Shown here: one piece after another, positions 1 through 8,381 of the stretch
How the letters are laid out: each line of letters opens with the position of its first letter
Numbering within the stretch: position 1 is the stretch's first letter
Source of the DNA: Candidatus Magasanikiibacteriota bacterium
GTDB taxonomy: Bacteria; Patescibacteriota; Patescibacteriia; Magasanikbacterales; GWA2-37-8
Direction: 5' to 3'
Assembly: GCA_009694865.1 (NCBI GenBank)
Contig: SICD01000004.1
Span: forward strand, 1-44,895
Length of the DNA stretch: 44,895 bases
The notes under the pieces: generated by a model
What the model saw: only the letters and a program-made list of their open reading frames with translations
Databases searched by the model: none
What the model was told of the DNA's origin: nothing
Program-made: the position numbers and the translations under genes

Positions 1-193
1 ATTCTAGAGCGCCCTGAATTTGTTTTAAATCGGACAACCGCGTGGCATCGCGCGCTTTTTGCTTGGCCGAACCAAGGGCAACAACTGCCAAAGTGGACAA
101 AAGACCGATAATAGCAATCACGACCAAGAGTTCAATTAAAGTAAAGCCACTGCCGCGAGTTTTCCGGCGCCCTTTTTCACTTGCATACAGCAT
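1..193 (-). CDS. Type IV pilin / pseudopilin, N-terminal part (truncated by window edge)
   Basis: Reverse complement from ATG at 193 reads MLYASEKGRRKTRGSGFTLIELLVVIAIIGLLSTLAVVALGSAKQKARDATRLSDLKQIQGALE: prepilin cleavage motif G|FTLIE plus hydrophobic helix. Confidence 0.93.
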   Translation of the reverse strand, partial: MLYASEKGRRKTRGSGFTLIELLVVIAIIGLLSTLAVVALGSAKQKARDATRLSDLKQIQGALE

Positions 194-196
194 AGA

Positions 197-1024
197 CTAA
201 AAAAGCTTAAAGGAGTTAAAAAAGAAATCTCTGTTGTCTGCATTATCTCGTTGATTTTTAGTCGCATCAAGCACATACAGCCTACTGCCTTTCAAAAATA
301 TTATGGTGCGCTTTTCCGAATTTAAGTATTGTGTTTCGAGAGGGAACACAAATGAATCAATATAACTAAGAGCCGGACGGCCATTGAAAGAGACAACGGT
401 TGATGTCGGGGCTGGCGAATTAGGCAGCTCACTAGCTAATTCGGCACGATATCCTTTTATAAATTTTATCTGATCCACTTCGTTCGTTTGATCGAAGTTA
501 ATATCTAAATAAGTGTACACGCCCACAGTATAAGCTAGAGGAATTGTATAAAAATGTGCCGTCCTCTTCCTGCCCGCCTTATCAGTTAGTGGCTCATCAT
601 AATTGGACACGTTGGGTTTTTTAGGGAATACTACGGAGAATTGATCCTTAGCCGAGGTAAATGGTATCCACGTTTTAGTATCCGCGGAAGCTGTTTGCGT
701 CGCTTTATCGGATTTTACTTGTAGTTGGAGTAACAAAACAGGAACTAACAATGTTAGCAAGATGAGAACCAAAGTGATCGCTATTTGTGAAAAACGGAGA
801 CCAAATTTTTTATACAGAGCCACGCCAAATAAAACGAAATAAATAGGAATACCAATCGACCCAAAAAACCCGCCAATCATTCCAGCCACTATCACAATGC
901 CAATTAAAGTCCACGGCGAAGCTTTTTCAGCTTTAAACACATATTTTACCATCACAAGTAAAATTATGAACTGCGCTATGGGTACCAATATTTGTGAAAG
1001 TATTAATGTGGTGAACAAACTCAT
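197..1024 (-). CDS. Hypothetical membrane protein (N-terminal TM helices, soluble C-terminal domain)
   Basis: 275 aa ORF with hydrophobic N-terminal segments. Confidence 0.7.
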   Translation of the reverse strand: MSLFTTLILSQILVPIAQFIILLVMVKYVFKAEKASPWTLIGIVIVAGMIGGFFGSIGIPIYFVLFGVALYKKFGLRFSQIAITLVLILLTLLVPVLLLQLQVKSDKATQTASADTKTWIPFTSAKDQFSVVFPKKPNVSNYDEPLTDKAGRKRTAHFYTIPLAYTVGVYTYLDINFDQTNEVDQIKFIKGYRAELASELPNSPAPTSTVVSFNGRPALSYIDSFVFPLETQYLNSEKRTIIFLKGSRLYVLDATKNQRDNADNRDFFFNSFKLF

Positions 1025-1044
1025 ATTTATTTAAGACAAAAAAA

Positions 1045-1425
1045 TTATTGTTTTAAAACAATCCGCACTTTCTCTACCACTTCCGATGGTTTAAAATGCG
1101 CCTTAATTAAATAATCCACCGCTCCGGCCTCCAATCCTTTTTCGACATCATCTTTTTGCCCTAAATTGGTTAGTAAAATAACCGGAATTTTTTTAGTCGC
1201 TGCGTCCGCCTTTAATTTTGCCAAAACACCAAAGCCGTCCAATTTGGGGAGTAAAATATCCAAAAGGATAATATCCGGCTTTTTCTTCTTGGCATCGGCA
1301 AGTCCTTTTTCACCATCACCCGCCACGCTCACTTTAAAATTTTCCATTTCAAATTTTTTCTGGTAAATACCAGCCAAAAAAGTATCATCTTCAACCAGGA
1401 GCACGTGAATTTGTTTTGTTTCCAT
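1045..1425 (-). CDS. Stand-alone response regulator receiver domain protein
   Basis: LLVEDD...PDIILLDILLPKLDGFGVL...ILLTNLG...DYLIKAHF: CheY-like acidic pair, Asp, T and K motifs. Confidence 0.93.
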   Translation of the reverse strand: METKQIHVLLVEDDTFLAGIYQKKFEMENFKVSVAGDGEKGLADAKKKKPDIILLDILLPKLDGFGVLAKLKADAATKKIPVILLTNLGQKDDVEKGLEAGAVDYLIKAHFKPSEVVEKVRIVLKQ

Positions 1426-1529
1426 AAATAAAGAGTTATAAAGTTATCAAGTAGAAAGTTCATAAAGGATTTTGGGCGAGACACCCTTTAAACTTTATAA
1501 CTTTATAAACTTTTAACTTCGTTACATGA

Positions 1530-2687
1530 TTATACCATATTTCTTAAAGTAAGACCAATCGCCACTGCCATGCGTGGCCCAATTGAGCGCAACAACGGTT
1601 TGAGACGTTCTTGATAGACTACCCGACCCCACGGGTCGCCGATATAACATTTAATTTTAAATTTCTCGGCAATGGCATCGGTTAAGTAGGGCAAATGAGC
1701 CGCTCCCCCCGTAAACACCACCTTCTCGGGACGTTTTTGTTCATTACCGCTTTGGCGAAAATACAAATCAAAACTAAATTCAATTTCTTTGGCAATCGGT
1801 TCAATAATACTATCAAATAAATCAAAAAACTTCTCCCGCGACACCCCTATTTTTCCGCCCGAAAGAAAAAAACTATCAAACAAGTCGTGCTTTATTTGCT
1901 CCACAACCGTATCATCTACCCCCAAAACACGCTTTAAAATAGCGTTAATCCGCGTACCCCCCATTTCAATACTATGATGCGTAATAGGCACTGCCCGGTC
2001 GATAATAAAAAAATTGGTGCGCTCAGCGCCAATATCCACCAGCATGGTTACCGCCATATCTCGCCCAATAAGGGAGCGGGACAGCGCCATCGACTCGGGT
2101 TCCAACGAATCAAGCTTAAGGCCGGCCGCTTGAAAAATTTTGGTATAATACACTACCAAAGAACGTGGTACCGCGTTTACCAAAACGCGCTGACTTTTGT
2201 CTCCCGCGAGCGTGGGCAATATTTGGTAATCGAGGGCGGTTTCTTCCAAACTATACGGCAACAACTTTTTAATTTCCGCTTTTAAAATTTTATCAAACTC
2301 CTGCTTTTTAACTAAGGGAAGTGTGACAATAGCGTGGAACACCCCTGACACCGGCAAACTAACCACCGCGATTTTAGAAATGGTCTTCGCGGCTTGGCAC
2401 ACTTCCTTAATCATGGCGGCATAACGGTCAATCTTATCATCATCAATTTGTTCAGGCGTAGGCGGAGTGGAAGATTCAGAGGATACCATCTGGCCCGCCG
2501 CCGCTCGGCGGAGCTCATCGATTGATTTTTCTTGAACCGCCAACAGATGGTGCACATCCTGCGCTTCCGAGGTAAATCCGTAGGTAAACAAAACCGGACG
2601 GTTTTTCTCCCGCCTTAATTCCACCAGCTTAACACCGCCGGCCCCAAGGTCGACACCCAGATATGATTTTGGTTTGCCAAATAACAT
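1530..2687 (-). CDS. pilM: Type IV pilus assembly protein PilM (actin-like ATPase)
   Basis: MLFGKPKSYLGVDLGAGGVKLVEL..., ...MLVDIGAERTNFFII..., VVFTGGAAHLPYL; internal Met chosen over the longer ORF. Confidence 0.9.
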   Translation of the reverse strand: MLFGKPKSYLGVDLGAGGVKLVELRREKNRPVLFTYGFTSEAQDVHHLLAVQEKSIDELRRAAAGQMVSSESSTPPTPEQIDDDKIDRYAAMIKEVCQAAKTISKIAVVSLPVSGVFHAIVTLPLVKKQEFDKILKAEIKKLLPYSLEETALDYQILPTLAGDKSQRVLVNAVPRSLVVYYTKIFQAAGLKLDSLEPESMALSRSLIGRDMAVTMLVDIGAERTNFFIIDRAVPITHHSIEMGGTRINAILKRVLGVDDTVVEQIKHDLFDSFFLSGGKIGVSREKFFDLFDSIIEPIAKEIEFSFDLYFRQSGNEQKRPEKVVFTGGAAHLPYLTDAIAEKFKIKCYIGDPWGRVVYQERLKPLLRSIGPRMAVAIGLTLRNMV

Positions 2688-2765
2688 ATACACCATTATA
2701 GCAAGAAACAAGGTAAAGTTACACTGGTACTGTTGATAAGTATCAAAAAATAAGATAGAATGCAA

Positions 2766-2879
2766 AGGCCAAAGGCCTAATATCTAATGACTAATAAAAT
2801 ACCCAATACTAAATGCCGAAATTTGACATTGGAAATTTTATTAGAAATTAGGATTTAGAACTTAGACATTAAAAACAGT
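2766..2879. repeat. AT-rich imperfect inverted repeat upstream of cysS
   Basis: CTAATATCTAATGACTAATAAAAT... opposed to ...AAATTTTATTAGAAATTAGGATTTAG. Confidence 0.5.
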
Positions 2880-4337
2880 ATGCTTCGCCTATACAACACC
2901 CTCACCCGCAAACTTGAGCCTTTTGAAACCCTTAAAAAAGGTAGCGTCGGCCTCTACACCTGCGGCCCCACCGTGTATAACTACGCCCACATTGGCAATT
3001 TACGCACTTATATTTTTGAGGATATTTTAAAACGCACCCTCCTGTACAATGGCTACAAAGTTAAGCACGTAATGAATATTACGGATGTAGGGCACCTAAC
3101 CAGCGATGCCGACGAAGGCGAAGATAAAATGGAAAAAGGCGCCGCGCGCGAAGGCAAAACCGCCTGGGACATTGCCGAGTTTTATACTAAAGCATTTTTG
3201 CACGACCTTAAAGACCTAAACATTCTCCCAGCCGACAAACACCCCCGCGCCACTGATTACATCAAGGAACAAATTAAACTGGTCGCAACATTAGAAAAAA
3301 AAGGCTTTATCTACCAAACGAGTGACGGTGTTTATTTTGACACTTCCAAACTATCCGACTACGGCAAACTCGCCGGGCTCAAAAAACAATCGCTCAAAGC
3401 TGGTGCGCGCATCGACATGGGAGAGAAAAAACATATTACAGACTTCGCGCTCTGGAAGTTCTCGTCTCGCGTGTCCCCCTCTGCCCGAGAGGGGGCTCGA
3501 GGGGAGAGGGAGAAACGTCAAATGGAATGGAAAAGTCCGTGGGGCGTTGGCTTTCCTGGCTGGCACTTAGAGTGCTCGGCCATGTCCGAAAAATTCCTGG
3601 GTCAGCCGTTTGATATTCACTGCGGGGGCATTGACCACATTCCTGTACACCACACCAACGAAATAGCGCAGAGCGAAGCCGCCTACGGCAAACCCTTGGC
3701 CAATTACTGGCTCCACGGTGAATTTTTAGTTATTCCCGGTGGCGATAAAATGGCTAAGTCTAGCGAAAATTTTATCACACTCGAGTCGCTCAAGAAACAT
3801 GACATATCCCCACTCGCGTACCGCTATTTTTGTTTACAGACACATTATAGAAAGCCTCTCACGTTTAGTTGGAAGGCTTTAGAGGCCGCGCAAAACGGCC
3901 TAAATCATCTTTACGCCGCGTCGGCATCACTCGCCGGTTCAATTGTCATTCCGAGCGAGGCTCGCGCCGACGAGGTCGAAGATACTCCGAGGAGTGAATC
4001 TCTGTCTCAATCAATCACCAATCAATTCCTCACCCACCTCAACTCCGACCTCGATCTCCCCGCCGCCCTTGCCCTCTTCTGGCAATCACTCAAAAATCAC
4101 TCAATCACACAAAAACAATTATTCCAATTCGATGAAGTGCTTGGCTTAGACATCAAATCCCACTTAAAAAAACCAATCGAAAAAATTTCTGCTGCTGCTC
4201 AAAAATTCGTTTCCGAACGCAACACCGCCCGCGCCGCCAAAGACTGGCCCAAGAGCGACGAACTCCGTAAAAAATTAGAGGAGATGGGATATGAAATTAA
4301 AGACACCAAAGACGGAACCGAAATAACAAACAAATAA
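2880..4337 (+). CDS. cysS: Cysteinyl-tRNA synthetase with two in-frame repeat-derived insertions
   Basis: [80 protein letters not shown]. Confidence 0.96.
   Translation: MLRLYNTLTRKLEPFETLKKGSVGLYTCGPTVYNYAHIGNLRTYIFEDILKRTLLYNGYKVKHVMNITDVGHLTSDADEGEDKMEKGAAREGKTAWDIAEFYTKAFLHDLKDLNILPADKHPRATDYIKEQIKLVATLEKKGFIYQTSDGVYFDTSKLSDYGKLAGLKKQSLKAGARIDMGEKKHITDFALWKFSSRVSPSAREGARGEREKRQMEWKSPWGVGFPGWHLECSAMSEKFLGQPFDIHCGGIDHIPVHHTNEIAQSEAAYGKPLANYWLHGEFLVIPGGDKMAKSSENFITLESLKKHDISPLAYRYFCLQTHYRKPLTFSWKALEAAQNGLNHLYAASASLAGSIVIPSEARADEVEDTPRSESLSQSITNQFLTHLNSDLDLPAALALFWQSLKNHSITQKQLFQFDEVLGLDIKSHLKKPIEKISAAAQKFVSERNTARAAKDWPKSDELRKKLEEMGYEIKDTKDGTEITNK
3464..3515 (+). repeat. Palindromic repeat inserted in cysS (insert 1)
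   Basis: Perfect hairpin CCCCCTCT-GCCCG-AGAGGGGG at 3475-3495; encodes [14 protein letters not shown] between DFALWKFS and [11 protein letters not shown]. Confidence 0.75.
3943..4010 (+). repeat. Palindromic-family repeat inserted in cysS (insert 2)
   Basis: TTGTCATTCCGAGCGAGGCTCGCGCCGACGAGG...GAATCTCTGTCTCAA, shared with the secA insert; encodes [22 protein letters not shown]. Confidence 0.85.
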
Positions 4338-4338
4338 T

Positions 4339-4980
4339 ATGCCAGATTTTTATAAAGCGTATATGCCTGGGCCGAACGACCCTCGTTTTCCTCCAGAAAT
4401 TGAAACAAATATGCATGTGACTGAAGTGCCAATTTCACTTGAAGATAGCGCTTTCGCGAACAGTGAACGCGGTTTGTTCCATAGGTATGTTACCGACCTT
4501 GATTTAACACCTGATGATTTTAAAAAAGCCATCCTCGATGTTGGAGCTGACGGAGCAAAATTTGCCAACTTCGCAAAAGAAAATGGAATTAGTGACAATA
4601 TTTTTTCGGTTGATATTGGGCACAACTTGGCAGGCAAACAAAAGGCAGTTAGGGCTGACGCTAATGCTCTTCCATTTAAAGACAGCTCTTTCGATTTAGT
4701 GATTTCACACTATTCGGTACCCGGACACGAGGATACAGCTATAATTCGCGAGATGATACGAGTCGCAAAGAAAGAAGTTCGATTTGGGCTCAAGAATATG
4801 GGTACGAATAATCAGGTAATAAAACGGGAATACGATTCACTAAAAGCTACTCTAGAAAATCTGGCGCGCGAAGAAAATCTGACAGTTGAAGAAGTGCCTA
4901 AAGAGTTAAGACGTAGAAAAGACTCTACAGCAAAGGGATTTTTTAGCTATTTTCGAATTATTAAACCATCACATCAATAG
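4339..4980 (+). CDS. Probable class I SAM-dependent methyltransferase
   Basis: ILDVGADGAKFANFAKENGI (motif I-like) and VRADANALPFKDSSFDLVISHYS (motif IV-like). Confidence 0.65.
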   Translation: MPDFYKAYMPGPNDPRFPPEIETNMHVTEVPISLEDSAFANSERGLFHRYVTDLDLTPDDFKKAILDVGADGAKFANFAKENGISDNIFSVDIGHNLAGKQKAVRADANALPFKDSSFDLVISHYSVPGHEDTAIIREMIRVAKKEVRFGLKNMGTNNQVIKREYDSLKATLENLAREENLTVEEVPKELRRRKDSTAKGFFSYFRIIKPSHQ

Positions 4981-5007
4981 AGGTTTAAAATTTGTCATTT
5001 TCCAACT

Positions 5008-5286
5008 ATGCCAGCTTACAAGACCAAGGCAAAAAAACTGCCCGGCACTCACTGGTGGCAAGTATCAAGAAAGGCTTTTGGCCTGTATAAACAAATAACC
5101 TCTAAAACAAAACGCCGCCCCTACATCAGGTCGGCATACTTTAACAAACAAAAAATCTTTCTAGGACTATTTTGGAGTCATCTGCACGAAAAAGATAATA
5201 TTCGTGATAAGGTCAGACGTTTAAAATTCTTTTGGAATAGAGCCTTAAAAGCAAAAAAGGACTTCCGACCAAGTTGGGGTGTATAA
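5008..5286 (+). CDS. Small basic hypothetical protein
   Basis: 92 aa Lys/Arg/Trp-rich ORF; function not recognised. Confidence 0.5.
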   Translation: MPAYKTKAKKLPGTHWWQVSRKAFGLYKQITSKTKRRPYIRSAYFNKQKIFLGLFWSHLHEKDNIRDKVRRLKFFWNRALKAKKDFRPSWGV

Positions 5287-5407
5287 ACCCCGGCCAAAAG
5301 CCTTTTTCTATATACCAGATTATCATACCTATAAAATTTGTCAAGCGGAGCCTGTGGATTGGCGATAGCCTGGATAGGCAAAAAACTGCAAACAATTAAT
5401 TATTCCT

Positions 5408-6079
5408 ATGCTCACCACCGAAAAATTTGCCGGCGATAAAAAGGTAGGCCTATCGCTCTTGGGAAAATGGGAGAAAAAATTTGTTGATGCCTACGTTGGA
5501 AAAATCCCCAAAAGCATTGAAACCTATCATCTCACACTCTCCACAATCGTCTGGTGCGCTTTTATTGTACTCTTTGGCTACCTCGCCAAATACGATGTCC
5601 GTTGGTTTTGGGGAACCAGCATAATGATTGTACTCCAATACCTCACCGACCTATTTGACGGCGCCGTGGGGCGGTACCGCAACACCGGCCTCATTCACTG
5701 GGGTTACTACATGGACCACTTTTTGGACTACATATTTTTATGCGCCGTCCTCATTGGTTACTCCTTCACTTTCCTGGATCGTTTTAATACCATCTTCTTT
5801 ATTTTAGCCAGCTACGGGGCTTTCATGGTCAATTCCTACCTCTCATTTTCCGCCACGAACGAATTCCGCATCGCCTACTTTAAAATCGGCCCTACCGAAA
5901 TTCGCCTGTCATTCATTATCACCAACATCTTAATTATATTTTCAAAAGACAAAGTACCGCTCACGAGCCTCCTCCCTATTATCTTTTGGTTGTCGATGGC
6001 TGGGCTAACCGTAGTTGTGTATACTACCCAAAAAATGATGTGGAAAAAAGATATGGAAAACAAAAAATCCCTTACTTAA
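5408..6079 (+). CDS. CDP-alcohol phosphatidyltransferase-like membrane protein
   Basis: DLFDGAVGRYRNTGLIHWGYYMDHFLD resembles the DGx2ARx8Gx3Dx3D motif (A to G, spacing one longer); multiple TM segments. Confidence 0.65.
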   Translation: MLTTEKFAGDKKVGLSLLGKWEKKFVDAYVGKIPKSIETYHLTLSTIVWCAFIVLFGYLAKYDVRWFWGTSIMIVLQYLTDLFDGAVGRYRNTGLIHWGYYMDHFLDYIFLCAVLIGYSFTFLDRFNTIFFILASYGAFMVNSYLSFSATNEFRIAYFKIGPTEIRLSFIITNILIIFSKDKVPLTSLLPIIFWLSMAGLTVVVYTTQKMMWKKDMENKKSLT

Positions 6080-6129
6080 AGAGATTTTTCGTATCTTTTA
6101 GCAACAAAATTTATTACTAAAAGACGATG

Positions 6130-6180
6130 AAGGACGATGCGAACTCTCTCCCTTCTTTCCTGCTCCTCGCATCGTCCTTT
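6130..6180 (-). terminator. Hairpin terminator for the minus-strand GC-rich ORF
   Basis: AAGGACGATGCGA ... TCGCATCGTCCTT inverted repeat just downstream of the 6196 stop. Confidence 0.65.
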
Positions 6181-6195
6181 CCTTTCTCCTTTTTG

Positions 6196-6681
6196 CTACC
6201 CCGTCGTGGGCTCCCAGCCATTCAGCTTTTTGCCGAGCGTCACTCCCCGGAGCAACAGCTTGTTCTTGATCTCGACCAGCCAACGCGCCACGTCGGTCTT
6301 GCGCTTGCCGTGGAGCTTGCCGCGCGCGATGATCTCACGCTCCGTCCACGCAACCAGCCGGCCGATGATGTCGGCCTCGAGGTTCACCCGGGCGAACTCC
6401 GCCGCCCCTCGTGAGAGCTTCAGCCCGCTGATGGGCTTGTTGAGCAGGTCGGGGTTGATGAAGGTGGCGCGATTGACCAGGGGCGACAAGGCCGAAGCCG
6501 GCGGTGCCGGCGGGGCGCTCTCGACACCCACCTTGATGCCAGGCACCAGGGTGGTGAGCACGTTGAAGAGCGCTTGAGTTATGGCTTCCCTGCCACTGTC
6601 GCTGATGACCCACAAACGGACATCGGTCTTCTCATCGACGAAGTGGTACACACCGCCGCTGCTTTCCGTGTCTTCCGGCAT
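6196..6681 (-). CDS. Orphan hypothetical protein in GC-rich island A
   Basis: 161 aa; RBS AAGGAGG just upstream of ATG; GC-rich codon choice unlike neighbours. Confidence 0.7.
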   Translation of the reverse strand: MPEDTESSGGVYHFVDEKTDVRLWVISDSGREAITQALFNVLTTLVPGIKVGVESAPPAPPASALSPLVNRATFINPDLLNKPISGLKLSRGAAEFARVNLEADIIGRLVAWTEREIIARGKLHGKRKTDVARWLVEIKNKLLLRGVTLGKKLNGWEPTTG

Positions 6682-6872
6682 GGCGCCTCCTTGTGTGAGT
6701 ACTGCGTTAAACTGCTGTTTTACTGATTGTTGGTCTTAAACTTATTTTAATTTAAGCTCAACAATTAGCCCGCGAGTCCCGACTTCCTGTGGTAGGAATG
6801 TCGAGACTCGCGTCTGTGTGCCGGCGCCATCTGGCCTTACGGGGCCAGTGGGCGCACGGGTGTCGCGCCTTT

Positions 6873-7272
6873 CTACGGGCGCACCATGTAATTGCCGTTC
6901 CCGGTCATCGCCTCCACCTGCAACTTGTAGCGGTCGTTGAATCGCAACTTGAAGCCCGGCATGTCGCTGACATCCACCGTGGTCGTGGCCTCGACGCCCT
7001 TGGTGTAGATGTACAGGCGGCTGGTCAGTGCCGCGGTCATCTCGAAGCGCCTGAAATTCCGTGAGGCGTTGTCGTCGGGGTGGACGGCCTTGAGAAGCTC
7101 CTGGGCATCGGGCAACTCGCCATTCGCAACCAGCCCGAGCCGTCCTTCCTTGGCCCAGAGCAAGCTGATGTCGAGTTTGGGGCCACTCTATCGCTCCGTC
7201 CACTCGGACGGTGACAAAGGGCTTGGTATCAGTCTTTTAGACTAACACTAAGCCTCTTACCAACTTTATCAT
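6873..7272 (-). pseudogene. Probably degraded GC-rich ORF (island A, second gene)
   Basis: GAGGAG-ATG at 7272 reads MIKLVRGLVLV then TAA (7239-7237); same frame continues KTDTKPFVTVRVDGAIEW, then a frame change is needed to enter PKLDISLLWAKEGRLGLV...GNYMVRP. Confidence 0.5.
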
Positions 7273-7309
7273 AAATCTCCTCTAAACTAAGCCAAAATTA
7301 TAACATTTG

Positions 7310-7338
7310 ATCATACCACAAAAGAAAGACGCCGTCAA
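7310..7338 (-). promoter_or_regulatory. Sigma70-like promoter for island A
   Basis: TTGACG - 17 nt - TATGAT upstream of GAGGAG-ATG. Confidence 0.6.
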
Positions 7339-7387
7339 GTCGTTTTTGCCTTTGTCCCACTCTACAAAATATGCTATACTAAATCTA

Positions 7388-7915
7388 ATGAACGACCCTA
7401 AACTAGAACCACAATTTAAGCCCACCCCCGAACAGCCGAGTGCCCCACGCACGGAGATTTTGGTTACTCCCAAACGAGAAACGGCCGAATCTAAGGATGA
7501 AGCCACCCCGCTCGAGATTGAAAAAGAAAAATCAACGGTACGAGAAATTAGCGAAATGATTGGCGGCCTCCTCCCGGGCAAACGCCGCCCCCGCCCAACC
7601 GCTATTCCCCAAGTACGCGATGGGGTGACCGTAAAAATAGAAAAAATTATGGAAGACGGAGTAGGCGACGCTTTTAGCCGTCTTTCGCCCGTAGCGCGCG
7701 AAGAATTCAAACTCAAGGGCGAAGAAACCGCCCGCGCCATTCGTCTGCTTCTCCAAAATACACATATTAAAGTCAAAAAAATATTTGAACTAATTTTAAA
7801 CTGGCTCCGCATGCTCCCGGGCATTAACCGATTCTTTTTAGAACAAGAAGCAAAAATAAAAACGGACCGCATCATCGCGATCCATGATAAAGAAATTGGG
7901 AAATTGGGAAATTAA
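7388..7915 (+). CDS. Hypothetical protein upstream of the VirD4-like gene
   Basis: MNDPKLEPQFKPTPEQPS...; C-terminus EIGKLGN* lies inside the repeat arm at 7890-7922. Confidence 0.7.
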   Translation: MNDPKLEPQFKPTPEQPSAPRTEILVTPKRETAESKDEATPLEIEKEKSTVREISEMIGGLLPGKRRPRPTAIPQVRDGVTVKIEKIMEDGVGDAFSRLSPVAREEFKLKGEETARAIRLLLQNTHIKVKKIFELILNWLRMLPGINRFFLEQEAKIKTDRIIAIHDKEIGKLGN

Positions 7916-7922
7916 GAAATTG
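7890..7922. repeat. Left inverted arm flanking four-helix-bundle gene
   Basis: AAGAAATTGGGAAATTGGGAAATTAAGAAATTG, inversely matched by 8321-8361. Confidence 0.75.
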
Positions 7923-7941
7923 TTGCCCGATCCAGTATAGT

Positions 7942-8322
7942 ATGGATGAAAATTATCTTACACTCGATAATTTAGTCGTATATCAGCAGACTCGCGAATA
8001 TAGCCGTCAGGCGTGGCAAATATACGAGCGGCTTAGATGGCAACAAAAAAAGATTATAGGCGATCAAATGATAACGAGTGTTGACTCAGTTGGCGCCAAT
8101 ACTGCCGAAGGGTACGGACGATTTCATTATCTCGACAAAATAAAATTTTACTACAACGCTCGCGGATCGCTCTTAGAATCGAAACACTGGATCGAGCTCT
8201 TTTATGAAAGAAAGATTGTAAATCAGGCAGAACTCAACAAAATGATAAAGTTACAGAGCGAAATTTTACTGAAACTTAATTTGCTTATACAATCCCAATA
8301 CAAACGAAAGACCCAATCGTAA
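7942..8322 (+). CDS. Four-helix bundle protein (S23 / 23S rRNA intervening-sequence family)
   Basis: NLVVYQQTREYSRQAW...GDQMITSVDSVGANTAEGYGRFHYLDKIKFYYNARGSLLES: typical S23/IVS pattern. Confidence 0.85.
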   Translation: MDENYLTLDNLVVYQQTREYSRQAWQIYERLRWQQKKIIGDQMITSVDSVGANTAEGYGRFHYLDKIKFYYNARGSLLESKHWIELFYERKIVNQAELNKMIKLQSEILLKLNLLIQSQYKRKTQS

Positions 8323-8361
8323 ATTTCCTAATTTCTATATTTCCATATTTCTTAATTTCTT
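8321..8361. repeat. Right inverted arm flanking four-helix-bundle gene
   Basis: AAATTTCCTAATTTCTATATTTCCATATTTCTTAATTTCTT, inverse of the 7890-7922 arm. Confidence 0.75.
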
Positions 8362-8381
8362 GCTGACAAATAAGGCATATT

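Noticed and set aside
6127-6577. Plus-strand ORFs (95 and 146 aa) in island A
   Set aside because: Opposite strand of the 161 aa minus ORF with a clear AAGGAGG RBS; composition looks like frame shadow.
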